Assembly (NCBI GenBank): GCA_040905145.1
Contig: JBBDSC010000226.1
Location: 8,952-72,951 of the forward strand
DNA length: 64,000 nt
Source: DATGMS01 sp040905145
Lineage (GTDB): Bacteria; Bacteroidota; Bacteroidia; Cytophagales; Cyclobacteriaceae
Reading direction: 5' to 3'
Below the pieces are notes generated by a model. That model had not been told where the DNA came from, made no database searches, and saw only the letters and a list, made by a program, of their open reading frames with translations. Positions within the stretch are counted from its first letter, which is position 1, and every line of letters starts with the position of its first letter. The position numbers and the translations under genes were made by a program. Below are positions 17,964-27,489 of this stretch, piece by piece.

Positions 17964-18773
17964 ATGAATAATAACATTTTAATGCTGATTTTTCTGTTTT
18001 GTTTTTTTTCCTGTTCAGAAAAAAGCCGTACCGTTAAAACCGCGGATAAGTATCCAGAAGTAAAGGTTCTTTCCTATAATATCCATCATGGCAACCCTCC
18101 TTCCAAACCGGATTATATTGATTTGGACGCCATAGCAAAAGTGATAAAGGACAGTAGGGCCGAGTTGGTCGCCTTACAGGAAGTGGATGTTTATACTACC
18201 CGGTCCGGAAAAGCATCCCATCAGGCAGAGGAATTGGGGAAACTTACCGACATGGAAGTGTTTTTTTCCAAAGGCATAGATTATCAGGGGGGAGAATATG
18301 GGACGGCGATTCTTTCCAAATTCCCTATAATAGAAACCCAACGCCATGAGTTACCCAATTTGGAAGGAATAATGTCAGAACCAAGGACTTTAGCTGTGGC
18401 CACAGTGGAAGTTATGGGTATAAAAGTAAAGCTCGCCAACACCCATCTGGATTATACCAATGCGGAAAACAATTTACTCCAAGTAAAAAAGATAATGGAA
18501 ATTTTTAATGGGGAGACTTTGCCCGTGATTATGGCAGGTGATTTTAACGCCGTACCGGAAAGTCCCTCCATCAGGCTATTGGATGAACAATTTACCCGGT
18601 CCTGTAGACAAGGATGTGCCTATACCAGTCCGCAGACCAACCCTGTACGTACCATTGACTACATCATGGCTTCTTCGGATTCCAATCTGGAAATAGTGGA
18701 ACACCAAGTGATCGATGAAACCTATGCTTCAGATCATAGACCTGTCTATGCTGTTTACCGGTGGAGGGATTGA
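17964..18773 (+). CDS. endonuclease/exonuclease/phosphatase (EEP) family lipoprotein
   Basis: 269 residues. A lipoprotein signal (LIFLFCFFSC, Cys about residue 18) places it on the periplasmic side of a membrane. EEP motifs follow: LSYNIHHG near residue 36, LQEVD with the metal-binding Glu, THLDYT, the catalytic AGDFNA and the terminal SDHRPVYA. Family members hydrolyse phosphodiester or phosphomonoester bonds (DNase I-like nucleases, sphingomyelinases, inositol phosphatases); the substrate is not evident. The gene is intact to its C-terminal motif, but 60-110 bases downstream lies the broken end of a convergent susC, so the locus was rearranged right after it. Confidence 0.85.
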   Translation: MNNNILMLIFLFCFFSCSEKSRTVKTADKYPEVKVLSYNIHHGNPPSKPDYIDLDAIAKVIKDSRAELVALQEVDVYTTRSGKASHQAEELGKLTDMEVFFSKGIDYQGGEYGTAILSKFPIIETQRHELPNLEGIMSEPRTLAVATVEVMGIKVKLANTHLDYTNAENNLLQVKKIMEIFNGETLPVIMAGDFNAVPESPSIRLLDEQFTRSCRQGCAYTSPQTNPVRTIDYIMASSDSNLEIVEHQVIDETYASDHRPVYAVYRWRD

Positions 18774-18833
18774 CCGGATTCTTACACAGGTCTCTCTTCC
18801 CACTTTTCCTATGGTAATCGGTGGTCGGTAATC

Positions 18834-18873
18834 TTGATTCTTGGGTCTTGAGTCTTGGGTCTTGAGTCTTGAT
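18834..18873. repeat. heptamer tandem repeat at a gene truncation point
   Basis: Consecutive units TTGATTC, TTGGGTC, TTGAGTC, TTGGGTC, TTGAGTC and a partial TTGATA, immediately next to the point where SusC similarity stops. Such low-complexity stretches occur as dispersed intergenic repeats in Bacteroidota. Confidence 0.85.
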
Positions 18874-18874
18874 A

Positions 18875-20637
18875 TGTCCGGTATTGGCTAAATCCAAATA
18901 ACGCAGGCCCGGATCTGTATTTGCATTTTCCGGCACCCCCTGGCCCGAAGCGCTCATATTTTCTACATGATGGGACAGAGCCGTTATACCTCCTAAAATC
19001 TCTATTTCATTTTTCCCATGTGTTATATCATAGGTTACCGTATTCTGCCAATCCCAATTTGTCCATTGAAATTCAGTTCGGGTGACACTTGTCACCAGAT
19101 TTCTTTGTAAAGGGAAAATATCAAAGGTGGGCGTATATTCGTACCCATTAGAAAAACCCAAATTGATGTTGATCTGGCTGCGGTAAACCAGATTTTTCAA
19201 GGGTCTAATATCCAGATAAGCACTCCCACTGATACTAGGTCTTTTGGTGGTGTTATTATATAGAGTAGCCTCGGCCACTGGATTTTTAGTATCTGAAAAT
19301 TTAGGGTATCCCCAGGTTCCATCGGGGTTTTTTACCGGAGTAGTCGGATCCATATTCCAGGAGTTAGGAACCGGATTTCTTGAGCCAAATTCTGGAATGA
19401 TATTTCTCCTGCCGTAACTCAAAGATAAATTCTCTCCAAAAGTAACCCCATTACTTATCTTATATTCCGAATTAATTCTAAAATTAAGTCTGCTATAATC
19501 CGTGTTTAATACAATCCCCTGTTGTTGAAAATATCCTCCTGATATAAAATAAGTTCCCTGTTCGGATCCCCCATTGACTGAAAAATTAATATCCTGTATC
19601 GGTGCTGATCTAAAAATCGCTTGCTGCCAATCTGTCCCTTCTCCAAGGGATGCCACATCCGTGAATAATGGGGAACGACCGGAATTAGTCAAGGCTTCGT
19701 TATAAATAGTAGCAAACTGCCTGCCATTCATAACCGGCATGGTCCTATGCACTTCCTGGAATCCCCTGTAAAAATCAACCTGTAAATTAGGGGCTCCCTT
19801 TATCCCACGTTTTGTTGTAATCAAAACCACCCCGTTAGCACCTTGTGCTCCATAAATAGCTGCTGCAGAAGCACTCTTTAATACTTCAATGGATTCAATA
19901 TGATTAGGGTCCAAATCACTGGGATCAGCTCCTAGATTACCGTCCACCACATACAGCGGCTCGCTGTTATTGACAGTTCCGGTTCCTCTAATTCTGACCA
20001 TCAGAGAGGATCCTGGGGATCCTGAGTTTTGAACAATGTGCAAGCCCGCAACTTTTCCCTGCAATGCCTGGCCCATTTGCTGAACAGGATAATTTTCTAT
20101 TTCTTCTGATGAGACAGAACCAATGGATGAAGTTACGTTCCGTTTACTCTGTGTTCCATAACCCACCACCACAAATTCATCCATGGAAGAAATTTCTTCA
20201 GCTAACGTTACATTAATGACTTGCTGCACCCCTACAACTATCTTTTGTGTCTCAAAACCTATAAAAGAGAAAACCATGGTGGAACCTTCGGGAACAACCA
20301 AGGAGTAATTCCCCTCCAAATCTGTTACAGAACCAAGCGAAAGGCCTTCAACAGAAACGGTTACTCCGGGTATAGGCTTTCCGTTTTGATCCACGACCGT
20401 CCCCCGAACCTCAATATCCGGCATTATTAGGCGGGATTTTTCCTCCTCCCGATAATCCAATCTATCAACATTGATAAACAATAAATTCATCTCATTCAAG
20501 TAACCGCTGGCGATCAATCCGGTGGAGGGTTCAGCATATTCCACTGCAAACAAGAAATTAGGAAAGGATGCCAGGAAGGTTATTCCCAGAAACAACTTCC
20601 CTATCTTAATCGGAAGGAACTGTGCTTTTCTCTTCAT
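18875..20637 (-). pseudogene. SusC/RagA TonB-dependent receptor, 3' part lost
   Basis: The frame starts with a signal segment at the ATG at 20637. It continues with a CarboxypepD-like domain (VRGTVVDQNGKPIPGVTVSV...VTDLEGNYSL), the SusC signature VVVGYGTQSKRNVTSSI, a plug domain (QALQGKVAGLHIVQNSGSPG, VRIRGTGTVNNSEPLYVVDG, GVVLITTKRG) and the first barrel strands. Similarity to SusC stops after DLANTG at about residue 587. The frame then runs through a heptamer repeat and into the antisense of the EEP gene, ending at 18664 with unrelated residues. Full SusC proteins are about 1000 residues, so roughly 400 residues of barrel are missing and no SusD follows. A functional receptor is very unlikely. 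A shared upstream motif lies at 20940-20973. Confidence 0.85.
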
Positions 20638-20939
20638 AAAGGTGCTAACTTTAATTGATTAATATCAGGTATTCTCTCTTGCTCTTTGATTTTTCAAGTC
20701 CTTGAGCAGGTAGTAAGTTTAAAATTAAACCAATGTATCATGTCGAAGTGACTCCAAGACTCTACCATAACTGATAGGCAGGTCAGCCTGCTCTGCAGGG
20801 GAGATTATCTGAACTTGCAGTAAGACAGACCAACTATCTCAAAAAGAGGATTGATGATCATCATCAATCACCGACTTTTCAAATTACTCCCGTTAATTTT
20901 ATCAGAATAGTAATTTACATCTTTCTAAAGTCACATTCT

Positions 20940-20973
20940 GATACTTTAATATACATTCCTGATACTATCTTTC
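20940..20973 (-). promoter_or_regulatory. shared regulatory motif upstream of susC (site 1 of 3)
   Basis: On the minus strand it begins GAAAGATAGTATCAGGAATG, followed by TATATTAAAGTATC. The same block occurs before the genes starting at 24475 and 48970. Here it is about 300 bases upstream of the ATG, within a 436-base gap that otherwise shows no gene. Confidence 0.6.
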
Positions 20974-21073
20974 CGAATGATGGGCGATTCATGTTATGGG
21001 TTTGCACTTTATTATAAAATGGCCCACTATCTGAATGACCAAAATCAAACGTAAGAAAAAAATTACACCCTAT

Positions 21074-22603
21074 TTATTTTTTAGAAGAAGTTCCCATCAT
21101 TACCGGAACTGGATTTTCAACTTTCCCCCGTATTCGCTGGTTGGCACCCGGACGATCCGTATCCCCCAGATCTTTACGTGCCTTTTCCGCCAGTACCATC
21201 AATCGGATAACTATTTCAGGATGTTGATCAGCCAAATTATCGGTTGATGAGGGATCTTTTATTATATGGTACAACAGCGGCTTTGAGCTTTCCCCTTTTA
21301 TGAAATGCGGATGTTGGCTGAACTCCTTTAAAGGCACAAACAATTTCCAGGGACCACTCCGGACTGCTTGAAGCTGTTCTGCATAATAGTAATAAAACAC
21401 CTCGTAAGGTGATTGAGCTGATTCCTTTCCCAGAACCAAGGGGAGAATATCATGCCCATCCATAATCCGGTCATCAGGAAAATTCCCCCCTGAAAGACCC
21501 GAAAAAGTCGGTAAGAAATCCATAATGGTTGCCATTTCTTCGCAGACTGTTCCCGCGGGTATTTTTCCCGGCCACCACATGATGGTTGGTACCCTGAAGG
21601 CTCCCTCAGCGGTTGTATAGCCACGGCCGTGCAAGGGTTTATTTGTGCCCCGCGCAATGCTTGATTTATCTTCAGTCATCGGTGCACCATTGTCTGAGGT
21701 AAAGATCAATAAGGTATTCCCATCAATGCCCAGCTCAACCAATTTGTCCATAATCTGCTCTACAGACCAATCAAGTTCTTCCACACTATCCCCCCAGGGG
21801 CCACCCCTGCTTTTCCCACGGAAGGCTTCGCTGGCAAAGGGTTTTTCCGTACTCCCGGGCATTGCCTGAGGCAAGTAAAGAAAAAAAGGCCGGTCCTTGT
21901 TTTCTTCAATAAATTCAACCGCTTTTCCAGTGTATTGTCTGGTGAGTAAGTTACGGTCGACTCCCGCCTCCACCACTTTATCATTCAGCATCACCGGCAA
22001 AGGGGGCCAATGGTTCCCGTCCATCCGTTCGCCAAGCCGTTTGCCGACGGCCTGGGTCATATCATCACTGTAAGGAATTCCATAAAAATAGTCAAATCCC
22101 TGTGCGGTGGGTAGAAAAGGAACTTGATCGCCCAGATGCCATTTTCCGATCAAGCCGGTCTTGTATCCCTTTTCCTTCAACACTTCAGCTATGGTAATTT
22201 CATCAGGATGAAGTCCATAGGGAGAAATAGGACGCAGGACAATCCCATCACGGGGATTCGTATGCATGCCCACCCGCTGAGCATAGCAACCGGTCATTAT
22301 AGAAGCGCGTGAAGGGGTACATACACCCGCTGTCACGTAGAAGTGCGTAAATTTTCTTCCTTCCCTGGCCATCCGGTTCAAACCGGGAGTCCGGATCATG
22401 CTGGAACCAAAGGGTTCAATATCACCATACCCCAAATTGTCACAAAAGACAACAATAAAATTGGGTGGTTTTACTTTAGAAGAATCAATGGGTTGCTTTA
22501 TATCATTCCCTCCCCAATCGCTTTTATCCATTTCAGCAAAAGCTTGGGTATTCATTAATGAGCAGATCCACATTATAGGGATAAACAGTGATTTTAGAAT
22601 CAT
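21074..22603 (-). CDS. sulfatase (arylsulfatase family)
   Basis: 509 residues with a signal peptide (about residues 1-23). The sulfatase motifs are clear: PNFIVVFCDNLGYGD with metal-binding Asp near residue 52, the formylglycine signature CTPSRASIMTG in GVCTPSRASIMTGCYAQR (Cys converted to formylglycine), GYKTGLIGKWHLGD, and LLIFTSDNGAP with the second metal-binding Asp/Asn. It should desulfate glycans or other sulfate esters in the periplasm. A matching sulfatase-maturating enzyme is not in the window. It is followed downstream by the remains of susC and preceded by a ceramidase-like gene on the same strand, suggesting a former polysaccharide or sphingolipid utilisation locus. Confidence 0.9.
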   Translation of the reverse strand: MILKSLFIPIMWICSLMNTQAFAEMDKSDWGGNDIKQPIDSSKVKPPNFIVVFCDNLGYGDIEPFGSSMIRTPGLNRMAREGRKFTHFYVTAGVCTPSRASIMTGCYAQRVGMHTNPRDGIVLRPISPYGLHPDEITIAEVLKEKGYKTGLIGKWHLGDQVPFLPTAQGFDYFYGIPYSDDMTQAVGKRLGERMDGNHWPPLPVMLNDKVVEAGVDRNLLTRQYTGKAVEFIEENKDRPFFLYLPQAMPGSTEKPFASEAFRGKSRGGPWGDSVEELDWSVEQIMDKLVELGIDGNTLLIFTSDNGAPMTEDKSSIARGTNKPLHGRGYTTAEGAFRVPTIMWWPGKIPAGTVCEEMATIMDFLPTFSGLSGGNFPDDRIMDGHDILPLVLGKESAQSPYEVFYYYYAEQLQAVRSGPWKLFVPLKEFSQHPHFIKGESSKPLLYHIIKDPSSTDNLADQHPEIVIRLMVLAEKARKDLGDTDRPGANQRIRGKVENPVPVMMGTSSKK

Positions 22604-22638
22604 CTTCTTTTATTTTGCCTTATTTCCTAAATTCTCAA

Positions 22639-22697
22639 GTCATCGCATGACTAACTGATTTTCAATTAAAACTTATTCCGATGAGTCATGCGATGAC
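22639..22697. repeat. 14-bp perfect inverted repeat between sulfatase and ceramidase-like genes
   Basis: GTCATCGCATGACT at 22639-22652 and its exact complement AGTCATGCGATGAC at 22684-22697, separated by 31 bases. It sits 35 bases upstream of the sulfatase start. It could be an operator pair or a weak terminator of the upstream ceramidase-like gene; it lacks a T run. Confidence 0.6.
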
Positions 22698-22810
22698 ACA
22701 ATCTTTAATTTTATTTTTAGTACTGATTTATCTGCGGATTTTAGGTACTAAAGAATTTTATCATGAAAACCGGATAGGAATCAGTGACTTTTTTCACAAT
22801 TCCGATATAG

Positions 22811-24475
22811 CTATTTATGAGGAAAGAGCTCAATCAAAGAGCGTATGGCAGCATCTACCCATATCTCTCCACCTCCCGGAGCAAAGCGCGCGCTGGAAAC
22901 CTCGTAACTCCCTTCCGGGAAGGCTTTGCGATTGGGGACATAACTGATAGTCCCATTGCCGGACTGCTCATTAACTACGGTAAAGGGAAATGGGGAATTC
23001 ATTTTTATTGACAGGCCAAGCTCCACAAAAGCATCACCGGGGAAGCCTACCAATGCAAGTTCATCGCCCAGGGTAATGGCCTGAACTTCACTCCTCAGCG
23101 CGCCTCCATCTTCAGTCAGCGGTACTGTGGTTGTTAATCTATGCCGGGCTTTAATTCCTCCTTCCAAAGGGGCGAGATCAAGGATTCTCCAGGCCTGTAC
23201 CACCTCAGAAAAAGGAGGAGGTTCGGGCTTTCCAAATCTGCCAATTACCTCATGTGCCCATGTTACCTCTTTCTGTTGTACTGATGGTACCGGCAGTTCA
23301 ACCGCCTCTGTATGAACCTGAAGTGTATTGATTTTAATAGGGCGAAGAGATGGTAGTGCCTTTAGGACATCTGCTGCTAGGATTGTTCCTATACGTGTCG
23401 ATTCCGCATAACTTTCAAGCTGGTCAGGCCGGTTTACATCCACATGATTGATGTTGCCTGATGTGCTGTTGGTGAAAACAGTCACTACTTCCTCTCCATG
23501 AACCTTCGCTAACAAGGTAGAGAGCGTGCCGGGGAAATCGGCCGAAAAGTGATTTCCACCCACCACGGCTACATGTAAGGCAAAATTCACCAGGAAAGCC
23601 ACCGGCTTTGAATCCAGTGATTCAAATTGTATTACGGAAAGTTCAGGATCCACTGGACCAACTGGCCTGATGCTGTTCTCGTTCAGTCTTCCCGGATTCA
23701 TTTTAAAGCTGCCGTCCTTCATCAAGAAACGACGGTTAAAATTTACTGCGTTCTCCTGGATAGTACCCACAGAAACGCGGACAGTTTGAAGTCTGGTTTC
23801 TGCCATTTGAACGCTTTCTGCAATCATTGCTGGGAGTTCTTTGGCATACTCCTTACTCTTCTGCCTTGGCAAACCACCCACAGCTCCCCAAAAAAGCGGG
23901 TTCAATTGCGGTCCTGCATGTACATGCGTGGCGGTCATCATGATATGGGTATCAGGAATGTCTGTACGCTCAGCAATCAGTTCCCTTGTCCTCATGACAA
24001 TTTCATGAGGAAGGCTAATCAGATCTAATGCAATGAATGCTGTTCTTACTCCCCCTTTTTCAAAGACCAGCGCTTTGGCAAACAGGTCATCGTTCACCCC
24101 TTCGGATACCGTTATGCCATAGGAATTGCCCATGATGCTTCCCACAGGAGGCGTAATCTTGCTCTTTGCCGCACCCGCTCTAAACCCGTCGTTTTGTCTA
24201 GACGCGGCTGTTGAAGAAGTGGTTTGGGCCTGCAAGGCCAGGCTGCTGAACAGAATGGTGAGGCAGCAAAAAATCTGACCAAAGTTCTGCTTTTGTCCGG
24301 TAAAATAAAAAAAGCCTGCTATGAATCCTCGTTTGCGAATCCAGCGTTCCAATAATTTCTTAACTTTAAACCGGGAAATTTTACTTACTATAAGTGCATT
24401 TATCTTTAACAGCTTAAAATAAGGCGTGATTTTATCATTCCCACTAAATACTTTTATAACCGCTGGTTTTCCCAT
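22811..24475 (-). CDS. neutral/alkaline non-lysosomal ceramidase-like hydrolase
   Basis: The frame gives 554 residues. From about residue 95 it matches the N-terminal catalytic domain of neutral ceramidases: FRAGAAKSKITPPVG, VFEKGGVRTAFIALDLISLP, ATHVHAGPQLNP (zinc ligands), FALHVAVVGGNHFSADFPG and the serine-containing NSTSGNINHVD. These enzymes split the amide of ceramide, although bacterial relatives are often uncharacterised. A signal-like segment (FCCLTILFSSLALQAQ) lies at residues about 70-86, so the true start may be a non-ATG codon well downstream of the ATG at 24475. The gene ends with IRSLIELFPHK, close to the end of the fold. A shared 34-bp upstream motif lies 55 bases before the ATG. 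Confidence 0.8.
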   Translation of the reverse strand: MGKPAVIKVFSGNDKITPYFKLLKINALIVSKISRFKVKKLLERWIRKRGFIAGFFYFTGQKQNFGQIFCCLTILFSSLALQAQTTSSTAASRQNDGFRAGAAKSKITPPVGSIMGNSYGITVSEGVNDDLFAKALVFEKGGVRTAFIALDLISLPHEIVMRTRELIAERTDIPDTHIMMTATHVHAGPQLNPLFWGAVGGLPRQKSKEYAKELPAMIAESVQMAETRLQTVRVSVGTIQENAVNFNRRFLMKDGSFKMNPGRLNENSIRPVGPVDPELSVIQFESLDSKPVAFLVNFALHVAVVGGNHFSADFPGTLSTLLAKVHGEEVVTVFTNSTSGNINHVDVNRPDQLESYAESTRIGTILAADVLKALPSLRPIKINTLQVHTEAVELPVPSVQQKEVTWAHEVIGRFGKPEPPPFSEVVQAWRILDLAPLEGGIKARHRLTTTVPLTEDGGALRSEVQAITLGDELALVGFPGDAFVELGLSIKMNSPFPFTVVNEQSGNGTISYVPNRKAFPEGSYEVSSARFAPGGGEIWVDAAIRSLIELFPHK

Positions 24476-24529
24476 TATTAATAACTAAATTAGGCATGAA
24501 ATTTACCTTTATTGATTTTTGATATCCGG

Positions 24530-24577
24530 TACTTTTATATGCATTTATATGCATTCCTGATACTATCTTTCAAAAAA
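24530..24577 (-). promoter_or_regulatory. shared regulatory motif upstream of the ceramidase-like gene (site 2 of 3)
   Basis: The minus strand contains GAAAGATAGTATCAGGAATG, followed by a doubled ATGCATATAA block and AAGTAC, 55 bases before the ATG. It is identical over 20 bases to the site upstream of susC and differs at one base from the third site. Confidence 0.65.
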
Positions 24578-24615
24578 TACCTATATCAAACTAAAGGAAT
24601 AAAGAAATAGCTTTT

Positions 24616-24714
24616 TCACCACAAATTGCCCGGACCTGCCGGCCGGTTTTCACAGATTCATTAAGGTATTCCATTCTTTTCTCATCTGTCTTAATCTGTG
24701 GTGGTTTTATTTTA
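24616..24714. repeat. dispersed intergenic repeat, copy A
   Basis: Contains ACCACAAATTGCCCGGACC, a GC-rich GCCGGCCGG spacer, then CACAGATTCATTAAGGTATT and ATCTGTGGTGG. Nearly the same segments recur at 44028-44098 and 44112-44165. The ends CACCACA and TGTGGTG are inverted relative to each other, which suggests a foldable extragenic element. Confidence 0.7.
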
Positions 24715-24756
24715 TGAGGCCAGCTTCAGGGTTCCAATCCGTATATTGATCTTTAA

Positions 24757-25524
24757 TTATAAATCCTTATGACGGAACAGCTTAAAAGAAATCAAAACAG
24801 GGGCCAATGCCCAAAATAAAAGCACTACCATACTTCCTGCAATGCCCCACCAATGGCTAAAAAACTGCTTGAAGATCGCTCCACTGTAGCCCATAAGGGC
24901 AGCGGCCTCTGTCTGCATCAATACCAGGATCCTTCCCAGATCAATGGGATTGAGAAAGGTGATAAAAAGCACCACTTTTTCTATGGGATAATCACTGAAA
25001 TTATACATCAACAAAAGAATGATACCATCAAAGATCAAAACGAAATACACCCAAAACAATAAGGATATCCCCATACCTTTAGCTTTATCCCTAGCCCAAA
25101 GCCCCCCAAGTATCGCCAGGGATATAAAAACCAAAGTCAACATCAATCCTACCAACAGCACAATAACAGAAACACCGGAAGGATTCATGATCATCAACGG
25201 CAATCCCAGGCCAAGCATCAAAGCCAATCCAAAGGTCACCGCCAGCCCCAAAAATATACTGCCCAATACGGTCTTCCTTTTCAAGGGTTGGGCCAACAAG
25301 AGTACGATAAATTCATACATGTTGTAGTAATAAATCGTTGAAAAAATAATCGTCATCATGGGTACCAACAGGAGTACCAGGTTCAAAATTCCCAGTATGG
25401 CTTTGTCCGCCTGCCCTTCAAGCATAAAAAAACCAACAGCGGAAACCATCAAAAAGAGCATATACAGCAGGATGATCCAATTGCGGAATAAATCCTGAAT
25501 GACAAATTTAGTGATCTTAAACAT
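24757..25524 (-). CDS. nosY: NosY-like ABC transporter permease for nitrous oxide reductase maturation
   Basis: 255 residues with six hydrophobic segments and no catalytic motif, as expected for the permease of the NosFY exporter. It overlaps nosF by 8 bases, so translation is probably coupled. NosFY with NosD delivers sulfur for assembly of the CuZ site of NosZ in the periplasm. It is the last gene of the nos cluster; a dispersed repeat lies 40 bases downstream. Confidence 0.85.
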   Translation of the reverse strand: MFKITKFVIQDLFRNWIILLYMLFLMVSAVGFFMLEGQADKAILGILNLVLLLVPMMTIIFSTIYYYNMYEFIVLLLAQPLKRKTVLGSIFLGLAVTFGLALMLGLGLPLMIMNPSGVSVIVLLVGLMLTLVFISLAILGGLWARDKAKGMGISLLFWVYFVLIFDGIILLLMYNFSDYPIEKVVLFITFLNPIDLGRILVLMQTEAAALMGYSGAIFKQFFSHWWGIAGSMVVLLFWALAPVLISFKLFRHKDL

Positions 25525-26239
25525 AGACTTTCTCCTGATTTAATACTTGGGCAATAATACGGTTCAAACGGAATTCAGCTGTTTCGCTTTTTAACTGATC
25601 CAGGCTTTTGAAAAACCTGACTTCCCCGTCCATCAAATACGCCACATGGGTGGTGATGTCATCAAGATCATTCAAGATATGGGAAGTAATGACTACCAGC
25701 TTCCCTGCATCGATCATTCTTTTCAACTTCTCCTTTAGAACCTCATTGGATACCGGGTCCAGTCCAGCAGTGGGTTCATCCAAAATCAATACCTGGGGGC
25801 CAAATAAAAACGCCAGTACTGCACTTACTTTTTGCTTCATCCCACCGGAAAGAATCCCCAGGCGCTTAGAGGCCATCTCTTCAATACCGAAAGCCTTATA
25901 AAGTTCCAGGTCATAATCCTTTTCATGGATATCGGATCTTAGTTCTTTCATCATAATAAACAGCTGGGCCACCGACATGTTATCAGGAAAGCGGCTCATT
26001 TGTGGCATATAACCTAATTCCCTGCGATAGTTGCTCTGCCCTTTTATGGATTGCCCATCAAAAAAGACCTCTCCACTATTGGCCACCATCAGTCCCAGCA
26101 ATACTTTGATCAAGGTGGTTTTTCCAGAGCCATTGGGGCCGATCAAAGCTATACCCTGTCCTTTTTCAAAGTCCAGGCTGACATCTTTCAATACCTGATG
26201 TTTGCCAAAATATTTAGTTAATTTATTTATCTTAATCAT
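25517..26239 (-). CDS. nosF: NosF-like ABC transporter ATPase
   Basis: 240 residues with a Walker A GPNGSGKTTLIK near residue 33, the signature LSGGMKQKVS near residue 131, a Walker B VLILDEPTAGLDP and the switch His in VITSHI. It is the ATP-hydrolysing subunit paired with NosY, with which it overlaps by 8 bases; it also overlaps nosD by 8 bases. This tight packing supports one operon. The complex serves CuZ maturation of the adjacent NosZ. Confidence 0.9.
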   Translation of the reverse strand: MIKINKLTKYFGKHQVLKDVSLDFEKGQGIALIGPNGSGKTTLIKVLLGLMVANSGEVFFDGQSIKGQSNYRRELGYMPQMSRFPDNMSVAQLFIMMKELRSDIHEKDYDLELYKAFGIEEMASKRLGILSGGMKQKVSAVLAFLFGPQVLILDEPTAGLDPVSNEVLKEKLKRMIDAGKLVVITSHILNDLDDITTHVAYLMDGEVRFFKSLDQLKSETAEFRLNRIIAQVLNQEKVYV

Positions 26240-27482
26240 ATTTTATAGGCTTTATAAGCGGTTTTTCATCAATCAGGTGCTCTGGGATCATCTGGGGAAA
26301 CAAACGCTCTGCTATTTCCAGTGTATTGACCAGAAAACTGTGCAGGAGCATGTTTGCCGCCGGGATCTTGTCCGTTACCAGGGCAAAAAGGTTGACCGGC
26401 CTGTGGGGAACATCCCCTATTCCATCTTTGTCAAGGTCATATCCTTTGTATTGCCCCCAATAATTTCCCTCAAAATGATTCAGGTTGGATCTGGAATTGG
26501 TCAGCACTTCAAAGGTATTCCCTATAAAATTATTGGATAGGATTTGGTTATCCATGCAATTTCCTTTGATGTCCATGGCTTTTCCATTGGAGATAAATTC
26601 ATTGTTTTCCATTCTAATCCTATTCGCTCCCTCCGCGTAGATCCCTATGGTATTCCTTTCAAAAGAATTATTGACCATCAATCCATCACTGATTTCCTTT
26701 AATAATAAACCATACGAAGCACCTCCCCAATTTTCTGTAAACACATTGTTGATCATCCTGATGTGTTTGCTGAACATGACGGCTACCCCCGCTCCATTTT
26801 TTTCAAAGGTATTATCTTCATAGATATCATAATTGGAAAACATAAAATGCAGGCCATAACGCATATTGTTCTTACTCAAATTGCCTTTGATGATACTTTG
26901 GTCCACGAATTCAAAATAAATCCCGTCTCTATGATTTCTCAATTCATTGTTCAATACTTCTATCCGGCTTCCTTTCCATATATGAATGGCATTCCCTGCA
27001 TTGACTTCATCTTTTGCCTCCCCTGAAATTACATTGTTCCGGACAATGCAGTCACTTGAATTTTGCAAGTAAATCCCAAAAAAGGCATTCACCAAGTGAT
27101 TGCTCTCAATTACTGCCCTTTTTACTTCAATAAGCTTGATAGCTGCACGGTCCTTTAAAAAGCTTACGCCTATATTTTTTAGCGTCAGTCCACGGATCAC
27201 CACATCGTCTGAGGTAACCACAAAGATTTCATCACCCCCCTTACTGTCTATAATGGGATTATTGATCCCGATTATTGAAAGGGGCTTATTGATCTCTATT
27301 AAACTTTCTATATAAACTCCTTCATGTATATAAAGTGTATCATAATCTTTAGCCAAAGCAATCCCTTTTTTAACATCAGCCAAATCGGTCCCTTTTTTAA
27401 CATGCCAGCAAGTTGCACTGGCCGTACATACAACAAGCCAAAGGAGTGTGAAGATAAGGGAAGCTTTAGAATCAGGTGACAT
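26232..27482 (-). CDS. nosD: NosD, nitrous oxide reductase maturation protein
   Basis: 416 residues with a signal segment (residues about 8-24) and a long series of parallel beta-helix repeats (NNVISG, NSFERNTIGIYAEGANRIRMENNEF, NNFIGNTFEV). These are the carbohydrate-binding/sugar-hydrolysis type repeats of NosD. The C-terminal part has GNYWGQYKGYDLDKDGIGDVPH, the usual NosD ending. NosD works in the periplasm with NosF and NosY to build the CuZ cluster of NosZ. It starts 7 bases after the nosL stop. Confidence 0.9.
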   Translation of the reverse strand: MSPDSKASLIFTLLWLVVCTASATCWHVKKGTDLADVKKGIALAKDYDTLYIHEGVYIESLIEINKPLSIIGINNPIIDSKGGDEIFVVTSDDVVIRGLTLKNIGVSFLKDRAAIKLIEVKRAVIESNHLVNAFFGIYLQNSSDCIVRNNVISGEAKDEVNAGNAIHIWKGSRIEVLNNELRNHRDGIYFEFVDQSIIKGNLSKNNMRYGLHFMFSNYDIYEDNTFEKNGAGVAVMFSKHIRMINNVFTENWGGASYGLLLKEISDGLMVNNSFERNTIGIYAEGANRIRMENNEFISNGKAMDIKGNCMDNQILSNNFIGNTFEVLTNSRSNLNHFEGNYWGQYKGYDLDKDGIGDVPHRPVNLFALVTDKIPAANMLLHSFLVNTLEIAERLFPQMIPEHLIDEKPLIKPIKYD

Positions 27483-27489
27483 AGGAATT

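Noticed and set aside
18834..18873. Possible CRISPR-like array from regular repeats
   Set aside because: Units are contiguous heptamers without spacers, so it is a simple tandem repeat.
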